Position numbers and translations under genes: made by a program. From contig NC_058045.1 of the NCBI RefSeq assembly GCF_020085105.1, positions 19,298,333-19,362,332 on the forward strand: DNA of 64,000 nucleotides, in the 5' to 3' direction. Shown here piece by piece: positions 46,761 to 60,060 of this stretch. The notes beneath the pieces are model-generated. The model made no database searches. It had not been told where the DNA came from and was given only the letters and a program-made list of their open reading frames with translations. Position 1 is the first letter of the stretch. The number at the start of each line of letters is the position of its first letter. The DNA is from Siniperca chuatsi. Lineage: Eukaryota; Chordata; Actinopteri; Centrarchiformes; Sinipercidae.

Positions 46761-49675
46761 TGTTGTTATCCTCTTCCATAAGAAGATTAAATCCATCACT
46801 GATGAGCTGTCATAGTAGTTGCTGCAGTGATTTATTGTATTGCAGTTAACACTGACAACCTTATTTTTGTATTCAAAATGACTGATGACTTCAAGTAACA
46901 AATGTTTAAACATTCTTGCAGAATGCCTATTTGCTTTTAGATTCCTCCACTTACATTCTCCATTGGTGGGTGTTGAATTTAACAAGCTTGTCTTGAGTGA
47001 CCTCCAGATTCTTGACTTCCGAGGGTGACCCCCCCGAGGATAAGCTTCCTTCCTGGGCCTGAGCTCCTCCAAACTAAACCCTGGATGCATGTTGTGTCCT
47101 CCTCATGATACACACAGTGGATAGTTCACTGAAAAGTCAGAGTTCTGTTCCCACTGCAGACAGGAAAAACAGAGGGGAAAGCACATTTCTTTTACCCCAC
47201 AACCCTTCCTCTGCAACACACAGCAAAACATGGACAGACTCCTTCTCTCTGTCTTGTATGTTGACCCTGCAGTTTATTTTCAGAGCATGTTGGATTCAAG
47301 CAGCATATTTTCTAAGACACACACAGAGAGTTCACATGTGTGCAGCCGTATACAGAGATACGCCTGGCATGCACAGCTGGATACACGCACAGCAGCATCC
47401 ATACACTTTAGACTGACGCTGACTAAGTGTGGAGTAAGTGTGGAATGGCAGCGAATCCCAAACACTCATCTGACCTGGGTCACTCTTCTTTCTTAATGTG
47501 GAATGTCAGTTATAACTGTGTTTATTTTATGTGCAGGCTGGGGGAGGCACATCACTTTGAATCTCACCACAGTGAGGGGATCAACACTGTCTTTGCTGAG
47601 ATTTTTCATCCTGTGCTGTCCTCTGAGTTCATTTGGGTTTCCTGTGTATGAAAGATTGAACTTTTTAACAGTGATGAGTTTGGAAACTTTTCAGTTTGTC
47701 TCATTTGTCTCACAGTAGGAACTCTGATAGCTAATGATTCGATAAATAAGAGCCAACACTGCCCCTGTAAAAGTAAAATCAGCTCATCAGTTTTAATTGA
47801 AATGAATCACAACGGCGGAGAGTGACTGTGTTTATTATCCAAATAATTTGGGTTGTCATGTCCTTGCTGGAGATCAAATAAACAGATTCAAGGGCTCAGC
47901 GGAGATAAATTGATTGGAGTTTTACCAGGAGGCCAAGTGAGAATCTGTCAACTTACTGAATGTCCTTGTCTATGTCTGTTTGCAGGCTTTACACAGATTT
48001 ATATTTTTACCTAGCAGGGTATTTATGTACATGATGTTCACCATGTGACTGTTTGCTTGGTTGCAGATGTCAGATCTGTGTTGCTGCTGCTGCTGCTTTG
48101 TGGCAAGTTTACAGAGGTCTGCGTTTCCTCATACATGGCCACGTGTGTCATGGATGTTGTTAAAAAGACAGATATTCTGGGTGAGAGCAGAGACATTTTT
48201 AGAACAAGCAAGAGCTGTTAAATTGTGCACCAAATATGGATTTAGTCACATTTCTGAGCTTGACTTAACGCTCTGACAGCTGTTAAGTCCAGTTCAAAGA
48301 ATATTTTCCACATTTAAAATAGAGGAAATGCTGCTTAATCATTTCCCAAGCTTGGTATGTTTGAATGTTTTCTATTTGTTTAATTTAGTGAATGAATACT
48401 TGTGTTTATAGCTTCCCAGCTTCAGTATTATTTTGTTTGTGTATCTGGCTCAGTGTTTGCTTGTGTGTATGCACGGCTAGACCGGGTGGGTGCATGTGTG
48501 TGAAGGTCAAGCAGTCCCAATAAAGTGAGTCACTGGTACACTGTGCACTGGGGTTTTTTCTGCCTTCATTTCTGTCTAACTCGCTCACCCTTCTCCCCTC
48601 AAAACCTTTTTCTGTCTTTACAAGTGCCTGAGCCTTTATCCCTGCCCTGATCTTTGTGAGACGTATACAGAAGCACACGTGTCAGTGGGATCCTTCAGGA
48701 GGAGAGCGAGACCTGACGGGGAAACTATAGAGGAAATTCCACAGGCTCACATGGAGCTGGTGAGCCCAGTGTTAACGCTGAGGGGGATACTCTCTGAGCT
48801 CCATGGGGGCACCAGAACATGGGTGGGTAAGAAAAGGAAGTAAATTGGGAGGTTTAGGGAGTAATAATAAGATAGGGGGGAGGACTAGAACAATGGGAAG
48901 AGCATGGAGATTAGAAGTGGAGGACAGGCAAGGAAAGACGGGTGGATGAAAGGAAGGGCAGATGAAGAGAAAGACAGAAAGAGATGCAGAGGGCCCGAGG
49001 GAGAGCCTGTCTCAGCCAGAAGGGGCAGTTTAGTTTACATTAGCTCATTCATTAGCCATCCACCCCCTGTTTGAAGACTCGTGTGGAATATACAATGCAA
49101 AGACTGCATGACCCAGACTGTGATCTCTCTCCTAGGACGACATTCTGTCCATCTGTGATGTGTTGATGTATGGCGTTGTGGTGTGTCACGTTGAGAGAGG
49201 CACTACAGTCTCGAAGAGCACTCAAATGCCTCTGACCCAAAGGAGCGATGGGAGCCAGGTGCTGAACCAAGATGAATTACTGTAGTTTGTTTTTAAGTTG
49301 AAGACTACAAGGGGTCAAATACAGCTCGCTTATTAAGGGTTCCTGTTTGTCTGGCACTTGAATGTGTTGCCACACAAAAACAATCTGCCAAATATATAAA
49401 GATGATGATAAGATAAGATGATAGATTATCTATTGTAAGCAAGTTTCATATTTCTAAAAGTAGATTTTCAGACTGTGCCGGCAAGTACTTAAAACAGGAA
49501 GGTGGGAAAGACACATTCAAAAATCTACAAATTTATGGTGTTTTTTGGAATATGTTAAGTATGAATGTAGAGAATACTATACATAAGGGAGTGGGTTTTG
49601 GTTGCAGAAATGGGAGGGGGGGCACAATGAAGTCAGAGGGTCTTCAATCAAAAAAAGAGAAAAAGAGAGAATGCC
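46761..49675. other. Gene desert between MAPK12 and MTSS2, first part
   Basis: No coding exon supported. The segment 47780-47945 is unusually free of simple repeats and could be a conserved noncoding element, but that is only an impression. Purine-rich DNA occupies 48820-49000. Confidence 0.45.
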
Positions 49676-49679
49676 ATTA

Positions 49680-50960
49680 TTTGCATTAATTTACTGCTTA
49701 TCAGTTAAATTCAATGGGGCTTTATTGGCCATGATATTAACATTGCCAAAGCAGGTATGAAATAAAAACAAGTACATAAACAGAAGAAATGTGCTATTAA
49801 ATTGTAGACTTCCAGTTAAAAATACAAATAAGTGCAAACTACATGTGTGTGTCTAGGTCACTCACTGTCCCTCAGGTTGTGGCATGTTGATATATATTGG
49901 GCAGCAAGATCTGCCCTGTCTCCTTCTCCTAGGAGTATTTTTAATTTTGAGAGGTCATCAAGCTCTTTGAAATCTGAGATTACAGAGTTGAACTTGTTAA
50001 AGTAAATGTTCCTTATTTCATTGAATGTTTACATTGTAGGAGGAAGTGCATCTCTGTTTCAACCTCACCTGTCGAACAGTGACCACATTTTCTGTTTTCT
50101 TTTGGTTGTCTTCCTTTTTCAACTGCCAGTTTGTGGTCACTGCGCCTGTACTTGCTTAGGATCTGTCTCTGCTTTCTGTCTCTGACAGCAGAGATTCATA
50201 ATCTCTTTTTAGGGCCAGATAGCTACTGATCTACTTTGCTTTTAGTTTCTTCTTTCCAGTGTTCTAAATAGGGTTCTTTATATTGCCTTATATGGGTATA
50301 GCTATGATGACTGAGTGGACCCCATACTTCACTACCATACAAGCACAATGGGCTGAATGAGCTCAAATATTCTAAGCCAAATTTTAATTGGAATTTGGAA
50401 ATTATAAAATGTTCTCTTAATTGCATTTAGAGCACTTCGAGCTTTCTTTTGCTTTCACTGCCATGCTGAAACTCCCTGATGTTATAGTTATACCAAGGTA
50501 GGTATAACTCATACTGTGTTCAATGATATGATTATAAAATGATAAACTGGCATTTGTTCTCCTGGCGTCTGGGGTGTTTTTGAAAAATCATGACATTAGT
50601 TCTCTTCATATTTACTGCCCAGTTCTGAGAGTACTTTTCTATTATGTCCAGCTGTTGCTGTAGTCCTTGTTCAGTAGGAGACAGTAGAACTAGGTCATCT
50701 GCGTAAAACAGAGACTTCACCTCTCTATCTAGGAGGGAGAAGCCAGGAGCAGCACACTTATCCAACTGTTCAGCAAGTTCATTTATATACACATTAAATA
50801 AAGTCGGACTTAAATTGCAGCCCTGACGAACTCCTCTTCTCTGGGTGAAGGATTCAGTTTGTTTGTCTCCAATTTTAACAGCACAGCTATTTTCCAAATA
50901 CACTGATTTAACCAGATCATCACTCTCCTGTACTGCCTTATCTCTGAATGAAGCTCAATG
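49680..50960 (-). mobile_element. Decayed non-LTR retrotransposon (RT and C-terminal part), antisense
   Basis: Reading the minus strand, the order is RT block GVRQGCNLSPTLFNVYINEL (about 50840-50780), catalytic FYADDLVLLSP (about 50715-50685), LYGSEVWGPLS (about 50330-50300) and a C-terminal CGHC...EMHFLLQC motif (about 50095-50040). The 3' end at 49680-49730 has AATAAAGCCCCATTGAATTT. The frame is open for about 135 codons around the YADD motif and then broken. It is 5'-truncated, and it is a different family from the L2-like copies in PANX2 and MLC1. Confidence 0.82.
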
Positions 50961-53329
50961 CTAACCTGTTTTTAGAAAATATTAACTGTTAAGATTAGAT
51001 ATAGATATATATGGCAATAAATGAAGTCAGAGGACACTGTTTAGAGAGAACATGTCCCCACCATCTCCAGTGGAAGTTACGTCCTTGACTGTACACGATG
51101 TGTTGTAAACTAGCTAAAGCATGAAATAAAAATATGTGAGGTGGCAGATATTGAGAGTGAGTTGAAAGATGAGATTTATCTCTGCTATCAAATGAAGCTA
51201 AATATTCCTAAAACTAAAAATCTGTCCTATCTTTCATTACTTGCAGGGGATCCTAAAGATGATTGCACTCTGTGTGAAGAGAGCAGTTTACTTACAGTAT
51301 TTTCAAGTTTCTGTTCCATTTGCCTTTCACACTGGACAAATTTCACTTCAGTGCACAATTATAATTCTGGACCTCAGCAGTCTAAGTATTTGCCATTAAG
51401 AAAGCAGTGATAAGACGGTAAACATAATGCCAAAAGCATACTATATAAGGCTGCAGAGGATCTAAAAGTGATGCTCCACCTAAAATCTATCTCTTGAGCA
51501 TCAAACTCTATAGGCTTGAAAGGTGGCTGCTAAATGTTTTCCTCACAGACAGAGCACAGCAGCTTGAATTCATTCTATTAAAATGGACTCCAACAGTAAC
51601 TAGCTTTTGTTGTTGTGTGGGTGGGTCAAAACACCCACAGGAATTTCTCAAACATGTTGTATAATCCACTTCTCTGCTGTCTGTCTGTATGCTCAGTATG
51701 ATCAATTTCTTGCGTGGGATCCTTATCTTAAGGAGAGCCAGAAGCCCAGCCCGTGCTAATATATGTGTCCTTAAGATTCCCTGCAGGTGAGCTCACCATA
51801 TGGTTTAAAGCGTTACAAAAGACAATTTACATAACAGTCTGACCAGACTCAACCTCAGATGATAAATCCTGATAGATTTTATGGTCAAGTGGGCACAAGT
51901 CCTCAGTGGTGACCTCAGCAGTGACATCATGGGGGTTGTCCACAACTTCCCAAATGTTATCCTTCACTGCAGGCAATAAACCAGGCAAGACAAGGGCTCC
52001 AGCTGAATCATGGGTAGGACCTGGCTTTGAGGTGAGAGGTCACAGTATATCACAAAGCCTGTGTTTCCCTTTTTGTATGGAGGAGAGCTGCTTCTGTGGC
52101 TGGATCAAGGTTAGAGGGAACCTGAAATGCCATCCAGAAGGAGCAGGAAGTGAAGACAGAAAATAAGGCAAGATAAAAAAAAAATTAAAAATAGGCATCT
52201 GCTTTAAAGTTCCCACCTCATAACCTTATGTAACTGAGTGTTTCAATTTTCAATTACTTATCTGCAAGCTGAGTAAATGCCAGATTGTGTCTATTGTGCT
52301 TCCCCTGCTAATGGAATGATAAATTGTTTTCCTCCGGTCTCTCGTATGAATGAGGTGAAACACACAGCCTTGGTGAAGGCTGAAAAATAAACAGGCATTA
52401 TCGCACAATGGTGGATGAAAATGTACCCAGAAGTCAAAGCCTTTAAAGTTGGTTATATAAGCCTTCAAAATCTTCTGAGTCTCCCCAGCTTGATGTGTTT
52501 AGGGCTGATGATTGCTTTCAGTTGCGCGGCCCTACTGTTAGAGTGAGGCCAAACTGAAACCATCACATTTTTTCCTTACTAAAACCCATCCCTGCTGAAT
52601 TAAAGGAACTCTTGCAGACGCACACGCATCAGTGGTATGGCAGAGAACATAATAGAATAGAACCTTTTTTTCCAGGGGGGTTAGATGGTGGTGGTGAGGA
52701 ATGTCAGCATCTGTGTTGGGGATATTTTCTGTTTTATAGTTGTTTTCTCAGAGATGCCAGTGAGTGCTGTGGTGAGAGCACAGGGACTGGGCTCCAGTCC
52801 CAGCCTCTCTACCTCATGTCTGTCCACGTGGGCAGGAGATACCAAACCAGACATAGTTTCTAAACTAGTCGCCACAACTTCATAAAAAGACAGTATGATT
52901 TTGTTTTCTTTGTGTTATTCTCAGTTTCTTTTTGTTCCTACAGTACTCATATTTATGACTCTGCTCTTGTTTATAAGTCCTGCTCTCATGACAGGATGCT
53001 GGTATCTGGTTACTCTACAAATACCCGCAGTAGAAGTCATGTTTTTCTTCTGTTTAAGAAGTATAAAGGATATTATTACATGGTACAGCACTGATCATGC
53101 GATTGCTTCGTAAGCAAACTCTACTGACATGACCCAAAGGGGGTGAAAGCAGAGGAAATTATGTGGTAAAAGAGAGGCATGATTGATAAAAAATTATCTC
53201 TCCAGGGTTGGTCGGTCTGCTGACGTGTAGGCTGCAGTTTTTGGCTGGACTGAGCCATGTTTCACAAAGAGGACTGCCTGGTGGAGTGGATGCTCTCCCG
53301 TGAAAAAAAAAAAAAAAAAGAAAGCAGAC
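50961..53329. other. Gene desert between MAPK12 and MTSS2, second part
   Basis: No gene recognised on either strand. Only short low-complexity runs are present, including a poly(A) run at 53302-53318. Confidence 0.5.
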
Positions 53330-53421
53330 AGATAAGATTGTTTTTAATGTTGTACAGCACTTTGGTTCAGCTTCGGTTGTTGGAAGATGCTATAGAAATA
53401 AAGCTTGATTGATTGATTGAA
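53330..53421 (+). mobile_element. LINE/SINE 3' tail fragment
   Basis: TTGTACAGCACTTTGG, then GATGCTATAGAAATAAAGC, then TTGATTGATTGATTGA. This is the 3' end typical of fish L2-type LINEs and of SINEs that borrow their tails. The rest of the element is missing. Confidence 0.7.
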
Positions 53422-53639
53422 GAGAGGAAGGTGTGTGTGGCAGATGTGCAGGGTTATAAACTGACAGAATGTTTATCTTTTATTTACTCTCTGGTGGCCT
53501 CTAAACTCTCCATGTCAGGCTGAATGTGATGGGTTATGGTAGACTGCTAAACCTCTAATAAACCTAATATGAATCTACTGCCTTATTATTCTAAAGTAAC
53601 AAGTTAAACTAGCTTGTTGGATGCTTTAATTATTTCAAG

Positions 53640-54273
53640 TCTTATTGATAAGATTGATACTATTCTCAAGTATAGGCTATATGGTAAATATGAAGCTACT
53701 GCTAGCAACTGGTTTGCTTAGCTTAGCTTATTTTAGCACAGACATTGGACCCAGCTAGCCTGGCTCTGTCTGAAGGTCAGAAAATCCTACCTGCCAGTGC
53801 ATCTAAAGCTCAGTAATTAACACATATTATCGTTAGTTTAATCCTTACAATAACTGAAGTATAAAAACGACAAATTACAGGAGGTTAAGTGCAGGATTAT
53901 TGCATGGGTGTGAAAGAAAATTATTGGCCATGCGCAGCGACTTCCTGGAGTCTCTGCTGGTTGCCTAGCAACCTAACAGAAATTGCATAGAGAGATAGTT
54001 TGGCACATTTCCCCCAATAAATCCACAACATGTCATTTTTACACTTCGGTTTGTGGTAGTCATGGATTAAGCAGATGAGATTTTAATTTGTCAGTTTTAG
54101 ATGTGTTGGTACGTGAATTTCCTTAACTTCTGTCAGTGCCATACTAGCTGTTTCCAGTCTTTGTGCTAAGCTAACCGTCTCGTGTAGCTTCATATTTACC
54201 GTATAGATATGAGAGTGGTATCAATCTTCTTATCTAACTCTGGGCAAGAAAGCGAATAAGCGTATTTCCCTAA
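53640..54273. mobile_element. Inverted-repeat element with about 100-bp imperfect arms
   Basis: The left arm (53647-53763) and right arm (54139-54234) are reverse complements with many substitutions. Matching blocks include ATGGTAAATATGAAGCTAC with GTAGCTTCATATTTACCGTA, GCTTAGC with GCTAAGC, and TAGCACAGACATTGGA with TCCAGTCTTTGTGCTA. The right border has GCGAATAAGCGTATTTCCC, a sequence seen at the ends of a common fish repeat. The element is noncoding and its left outer end is eroded. It is likely an old non-autonomous DNA transposon. Confidence 0.75.
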
Positions 54274-54639
54274 ATGCTTTTAAGGCACAGGAAATCATTT
54301 TGAACTGAATTAACATTCTCTGTCTTTTGTCATGTTGATTCAAGAGATGAACTAACTGATGCAAAGTGGGGTGATGATGGCCCACATGCTACTGTTTCCT
54401 GAAAACAACAGACCCACACTGAGTGGTGCAAATGATCATTAACAGACGCGTGTGTGAATACACATAAGAAGCCGAAGAAAACCTCCTTTGCATCTCAGTC
54501 ATTTGCTCAATGGGAAGACAGGCTTCACTTTTGTTTGTTTGGGGGGAGGAGGGAGGAAAGGAGGGAGTGTTCCTCCTTGACCCCTCCTCCTCACCCACTC
54601 TGTGTAAAGAAAGAAAAAAACTTGACCAGGCCCCTTTCC

Positions 54640-55209
54640 ATTCCCATGGATCGTATTACTGGAGACTCCAGCTCCGAGACATCTGCTCTGCCACTAACAA
54701 CTGAGCGCGTCCCCGCGTCGACCTGCGACCGATCCTGGCTCCCGTGGTGCCCCCTCCCCCTCCCCCTCCTCCTCCTCCTCCTCCTCTTGTCCTCTTCCCC
54801 AGAATTGTGATCTCTCAGTTATTTGTGTTAACGCGGTGATCATGAGGAGCCACAGTGCATGTGCTCTCCGCGTTTTCCGGCTGTAGTTCACCCGGCGAAA
54901 GCAAAGCGCGTCCCTGCTCCATCCCTCCCGTAGAGGTAGCGAGTAGCGGCGGCGGAGCGAGCAGCAGCCCCCGGTGCCATCGAGCAGCACATTTCTTTTT
55001 GTCTGTGCGCTCCGCAGGCTGCTGGCTGTGGGCATCAACACATCATCTCCGCTGCTGGCTACGTTGTTGTAGGAGAGGACCAGGAAGGGCCGATGAACAA
55101 AACACAAAATCTCCATGTCTGATGTTTGAGAGCCTTTCAACAATCGGATATTTAATCTGATTTGTTTTTTTGTCATTCTGCGAGCTTTTTTTGGTTTGTG
55201 TTTGACACC
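54640..55209 (+). promoter_or_regulatory. MTSS2 promoter and 5' UTR
   Basis: This is the most CpG-rich stretch of the right half (54690-55080), with a (CCT)n/(CTC)n tract at 54742-54787, directly upstream of the MTSS2 ATG. CpG density and position suggest a CpG-island promoter with a long 5' UTR. No splice acceptor is needed before the start codon. Confidence 0.6.
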
Positions 55210-56159
55210 ATGGAGTCGGTGGAGAAGGAGTGTGGAGCGCTGGGTGGATTATTCCAGGCCATCGTGAACGACATGAAGGTAACACACATGTAAATTAAAG
55301 TAGAAAAGGATTTTATCTGACCTCTGTGGTTGCTCAAGTGGCTCAGACGCATATATATATTTTACTGCCTTTGTCTCTTTCACCGGGTCCTCCCCCACTG
55401 AAAACACCGCTGCAGGACAAATTGAGAGATGAAACATGTTTCTCTTTGTGTTATTTGCATAATGTGCAGCAGGTCTGTCAGGCACGGGTTACATTTAACA
55501 ATACTTAAGCCAGTGTGTCAGACTGTGTCCCATCCAATAACTGCTTGCATGGAAGTAGCAGAGCAAAATGTGTATTTTGTAAAAAAAATAAATAAATAAA
55601 ATTAAATTAAAACTACTTGGTGGCTTTATGTGTTTGGTTCAGGGGTCAAAACCTAACCTCGTTATCATTAGAATCAAATAGTTAAATCAAGTAATCATTT
55701 CATTTTCTGAATAGCAAAAGCCACACAAAAGAATGGAAAAGAGCTATCAAAACTGGAAGATAATTCAAATTTTCTGCAGTTATCATAGTAAGTTTTCTGA
55801 CTGTTCCCCCTTCAAAGCAGCCTCCAAGGTTTTCTAGATTAAATGTGACAGAGACAGAGAATGACACAGAAGGATGTTCTAAAAGAAAATAACCAGCTCC
55901 ATCACCTCAACCTCCTGGACAGAAACAGGCATGAAAGGTTATAGATTGTGCTTCCTGATGTTTGGCCTTGTGGCAGGAAATCTCTGCTATACCAATATGT
56001 AGTTCAATACACATTTGATCCAGGCCTTACTTTAGTAATTGAACTGACTCACGTTGCATCTCATTTGTATAAAATATGAGTTCTCCACCTCTCAACATAG
56101 TTTAAAATTATTTCTTAAGCAGGAACTAGATGTCTCCCATTATCTATTACACACATTCA

Positions 56160-56211
<52 letters not shown>

Positions 56212-58462
56212 GGGGGAGGGGTCAAGTCAAGGAAGTTGAACCATGGTGGTCTGTTGTTGTTCATGACAACAGATGGAAAGTGTGAACGTATTCATCAGAC
56301 CTGGTGGCAGCTCCCAGTCTTCTCATTGTGGAGGACGCCCATGCTACAAAGTGTTAATAGCAGTGAATAAGTCAAGCATCAGGCGGCACTTTCCACCTCA
56401 CAGATTTCTTATTGATCACTGGCTCACAGGGCCGTGGTGCCTTCGGACAGACTATTTATGGACCCTCGTTTGTCAGGCTCCAATGAAATCAGCTCTCAGC
56501 TATTGGCAGCGCTGGTTTGGTTTCATATATTTCCCCTTTTGTGTTGTGCTCATACCAGGGCCAAAGAGAGACAGGGGCTCTTAGAAAGAGGCAGTCTGTG
56601 TATTGATAAGCAGCATAGATGAATGAGACTGAAGCCCTTAGTCAGCACAGCGCCGATCTCCACTGTCTGAGACAGACATCTGGCCTCATTCCTGCCGCCT
56701 GGCTGGCCAATGCAAGCCTGTCAGACCAGCTTTACCCCCCGGGAGCAACGCAGCAGCACGGCTTTCCTGTGCTGATCTCCCTGATTGTATAGTTCACAGT
56801 TACCTACATGATGTGCATACAGTGCACTTGGAGAACTCAAAAAGCCTCTTATAGGCTGCGCAGACAAAATGTGTTGCTACAGGCAGCACTTCTTGGTTAT
56901 ATAACTGTCTGATGAAGCTGCAGGAAAAGAAGTAAAAGAGTAGGAGGTAGTGGGTGAAAAGAAATATAAATGATTCAGCTGGATTAGATCAGCAATCAAG
57001 AATTAGGTCAGCAATGGATGTGAATGGGATGTGATGCCTGCATGTGTGTGGGAAGGATGATAGTTTTGACCTCACCCTCTAGTGAATGACAAGGCGTGGG
57101 AGGAAGAGCCTTTCTCTCCTTCCTTTCCTTCTTCCCTCCCTCTATTTGTCTCCCCTCACCTCCCTGGGAGCTGCTGGCTGTGGATGAAAAGAGAAACGTG
57201 TCGCCCCCCCTCTGCATGTAGCCCTCTTTGCCTGCTTCTTCACCCTCCTCCCTCAGCTGTCTTGGCAGCGCATCCCTCCTGCCCCTGGGAGTCACAGGCC
57301 ACACAAGCTAATTAGACACCTGTTGGAGTCAAGTGCAGACAGCGAGGCTGGGAGGTTCACGGCAAACATTTTTGTTAGGGATGATGGCTCCTAACTCACT
57401 TTCTAAGGCAGAGGCCTTATCCGAGAGAGGCCGGGAGTTAAACGCTGTCATTGCCAAAAGGGAGGTTATACCAGAAAGGATGAAGAGCAAGACTGTTTCC
57501 AGATTGCAAACTGACTATATATAGTCAGGATGTGTGGCCTCTTTTGGCTCCTCTCCATCAAAGAGGCACACAGGGGTTATGCCCTTCCTCTCCTTTCTCC
57601 AGGGCTCAAACTCTTACTCAAATGGGATCTAGCCTTGAATGTGTTTTATGTTTGGCTTCTGCTCTTGTAGCTCAAGGCAGCGTGTGATGATCCTGGGGTA
57701 AATCTAATCCAGATTTTTAAAAGACCAGCCATACTACCTGCCCCGTGCACATAAACACTCATTATATTAGAGCTTATGCACAACAGACATATACATACGC
57801 GAACACACATAAAAGCTCATAGCAAGGAATGCGAGAAGAGGACGTTTAGGCTGATCGAGGACAATAATAACATAAGGGTGCACTGAGAAATCATGCTGAC
57901 CTTTTTTAAAGACACATCAGAGCACGGAGCCAACCTGTTTCTAACCCCAGGGTAAGAAAGCCAAGCACTCTTTGAGTTATTGCAAACTTATTTGGATTTC
58001 AACTCTGTATCTCATCAGTGTAAGTTAAGGAGAAAATACATTTACTGCGAATAAAGCTGACGTTGCCATTTTATTAAAGCTGCTGTTGAGAATATTATGT
58101 CTTCTCATATATGTATGCGTACTGTGTGTGTTTGAGAAGGTATGCCTGTGCACTTAAATGTCCCTGGCGAGATATTTGTTGGACTCTTATATTTTTTTTC
58201 TCCCTTTCTCTTATCAGAGCTCTTACCCTGTGTGGGAAGACTTCAGTGCCAAGGCCACAAAACTGCACTCTCAACTCAGGTGAGAAGTAGTTCCTAAACC
58301 TTGATGGGGGGAAAAAAAAAATTCTTGTGCAGTATTTACACTCTTTATGCAGTCACAGTGCAGTGAACATGTGTCAATATATTTACAGGACCACAATTCT
58401 GGCAGCAGTGGCCTTTTTAGATGCCTTTCAGAAGGTGGCAGACATGGCTACCAACTCTAGAG
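55210..58462 (+). CDS. mtss2: MTSS2 (MTSS1L) first three coding exons, partial gene
   Basis: Exons: 55210-55278, 58218-58279, 58389-58462, in consistent phase (0, then 2, then 1 at the last donor). They encode the first 68 residues of an I-BAR (IMD) domain, beginning MESVEKECGALGGLFQAIVN and containing SYPVWEDFSAKATKLHSQLR and FLDAFQKVADMATNSRG. EKECGALGGLFQAIVNDMK fits MTSS2 better than MTSS1, which has an extra Ile and SDMK. I-BAR proteins bind PI(4,5)P2 membranes, bend them outwards and link to actin; MTSS2 is reported in neural tissue and radial glia. The ATG sits in a good context (CACCATGG). The fourth exon does not appear before 64000, so intron 3 exceeds 5.5 kb. Confidence 0.93.
55279..58217 (+). 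other. MTSS2 intron 1
   Basis: Noncoding, 2.9 kb. It includes a (TG)n tract at 56161-56211. The stretches 56440-56530 and 57300-57460 are complex, repeat-free sequence that could hold enhancer elements, but nothing here proves it. Confidence 0.6.
56161..56211. repeat. (TG)n microsatellite in MTSS2 intron 1
   Basis: A TG tract of about 50 bp with one TTT interruption near the start. Confidence 0.95.
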
Positions 58463-59869
58463 GTAAGGGGGAGGGTTTTTCATTTAATTCAAGCTCTCAC
58501 ACTGTGAAGTTCAGACTCTGAAAGAACTGGTGGGGGGGGGAAGCAGAAAAATAACATTCAGTTGCTTTTTTTGAACAAATTGATTTTGTTGTCTTCATTG
58601 AGTTTTGCACCCTGAATATTTTATTTGCTTTGAAGTGTTGCTAGTGAAACTCTGCATTATGGTTGAGCTACACTACTGTAATGTTTTGTGTTGTGCAGTT
58701 TAACACTCTTAGGAATATAGTATTACCTCCACTTGTGTGGAGCCAAGGGTTACGGCATCCATTGAAAGACAAGTAATTGTTATTCTTTCAACTAAAATAT
58801 AATCTAAGAAAACTCGCAGTGTAGCCTCCAGAGACACAATTCTGCCTTTCTAAGATGGCCAGAGTAGGGGTAGCTGTGGTGGTGGGGGCTCAGAGAAGTG
58901 AAAATCTAAGCTTATTGTTTCTTCGGTCTTAATGAGGTCTGCTGATCTGCTTTGTCACACTGCTAGTGGCAGCAGACATGCTGGCCAGAGAGGCAGCTGA
59001 TTAACACAGATTTCTTTGGAGTTGATCGTCGAGAGCAGTATCTAGGTCAAAAAAAACCTCTGCAAACCCAGGACGTGCGTGCAAAGGCTCCTGACACAAA
59101 CACAATCATACAAGCATAGAAGCATGCATACACACACACACAGACACACATGTTCAAAGAGTGACAGCTGGTAGCCGGCCACCTGACCTTGCAGGTCACA
59201 TGCCAACATGCTTTTAAATAGTTTGTACTAGTACAGCCCCTTACTGACCACTTACTGCTGGAGATAATAACTAAAGAGGCATTTCATCAACAGTGTTCAC
59301 ACATTCTCACCAGTTTTACTCCTATAGCCTATCCAGTAAGAGTAGAGTTTATTGCCATGGCGATACATCAAATTACCTTAAATGATTCCTGATGTGAGTG
59401 CACGAGTTCTGTAAGATGAAGCAAGGTAGATGGGGTCGACCTGCTAGCAGCTGGCAGCCTGCTTCAATAAAGCAGAGGTATAGAGCATGACAGGCCAGGA
59501 CTTCAAAGGAAAAGTGTTTCTACAGTAAAAGAAGGGAAAACAGCAGAGTGATAGATGGGCCAGAAAGAGATGAGAGAGAGAAGAGGAGGGCGTATTGAGT
59601 TTTACAGCTATAGATGCATAAAATCCCTGTAAGTGTGTCACTCATACGCCCACTCGCTCTTCCGCTCCTCTCCCAGTAACATTAACTTTAGGAGAAGAGA
59701 CTTTGTAACAATTATAGAGAAACTAATGAAACATTATTTAGACTAGTGATGATGAATAGATGGACAGAGAATTAAGACAACCATTTGATGGTTTCAACAT
59801 CTCAAATGTGAGGTTTTTCTGCCTTTATCTATTTTACCTGATTGTAAATCACAAATCATCTGGTTTTTA

Positions 59870-60060
59870 GACATGCTAGAGCATGGCTCTAAGGATGGCA
59901 ATGTCGGTTTGTTGGTTGGTCGGTACTTTGCTTTATGACCAAATTCCTGCAAAACTAATGTGATTCACATCAGCTTGCTATGCTAACATTAACATTTAGC
60001 TCAAGGCACGGCTGTACCTAAGTACAGCCTAACAGCCGCTAGTGTGGCTGTAGACTCTCA
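59870..60060 (+). repeat. Interspersed fish repeat, internally deleted copy
   Basis: Carries the family's start (GCATGGCTCTAAGGATGGCAA, trimmed), then jumps to ATGACCAAATTCCTGCAAAA and ends in AACATTTAGCTCAAGGCACG and CTAAGTACAGCCTAACAG. The middle half present in the 46220-46760 copy is missing. Confidence 0.75.
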
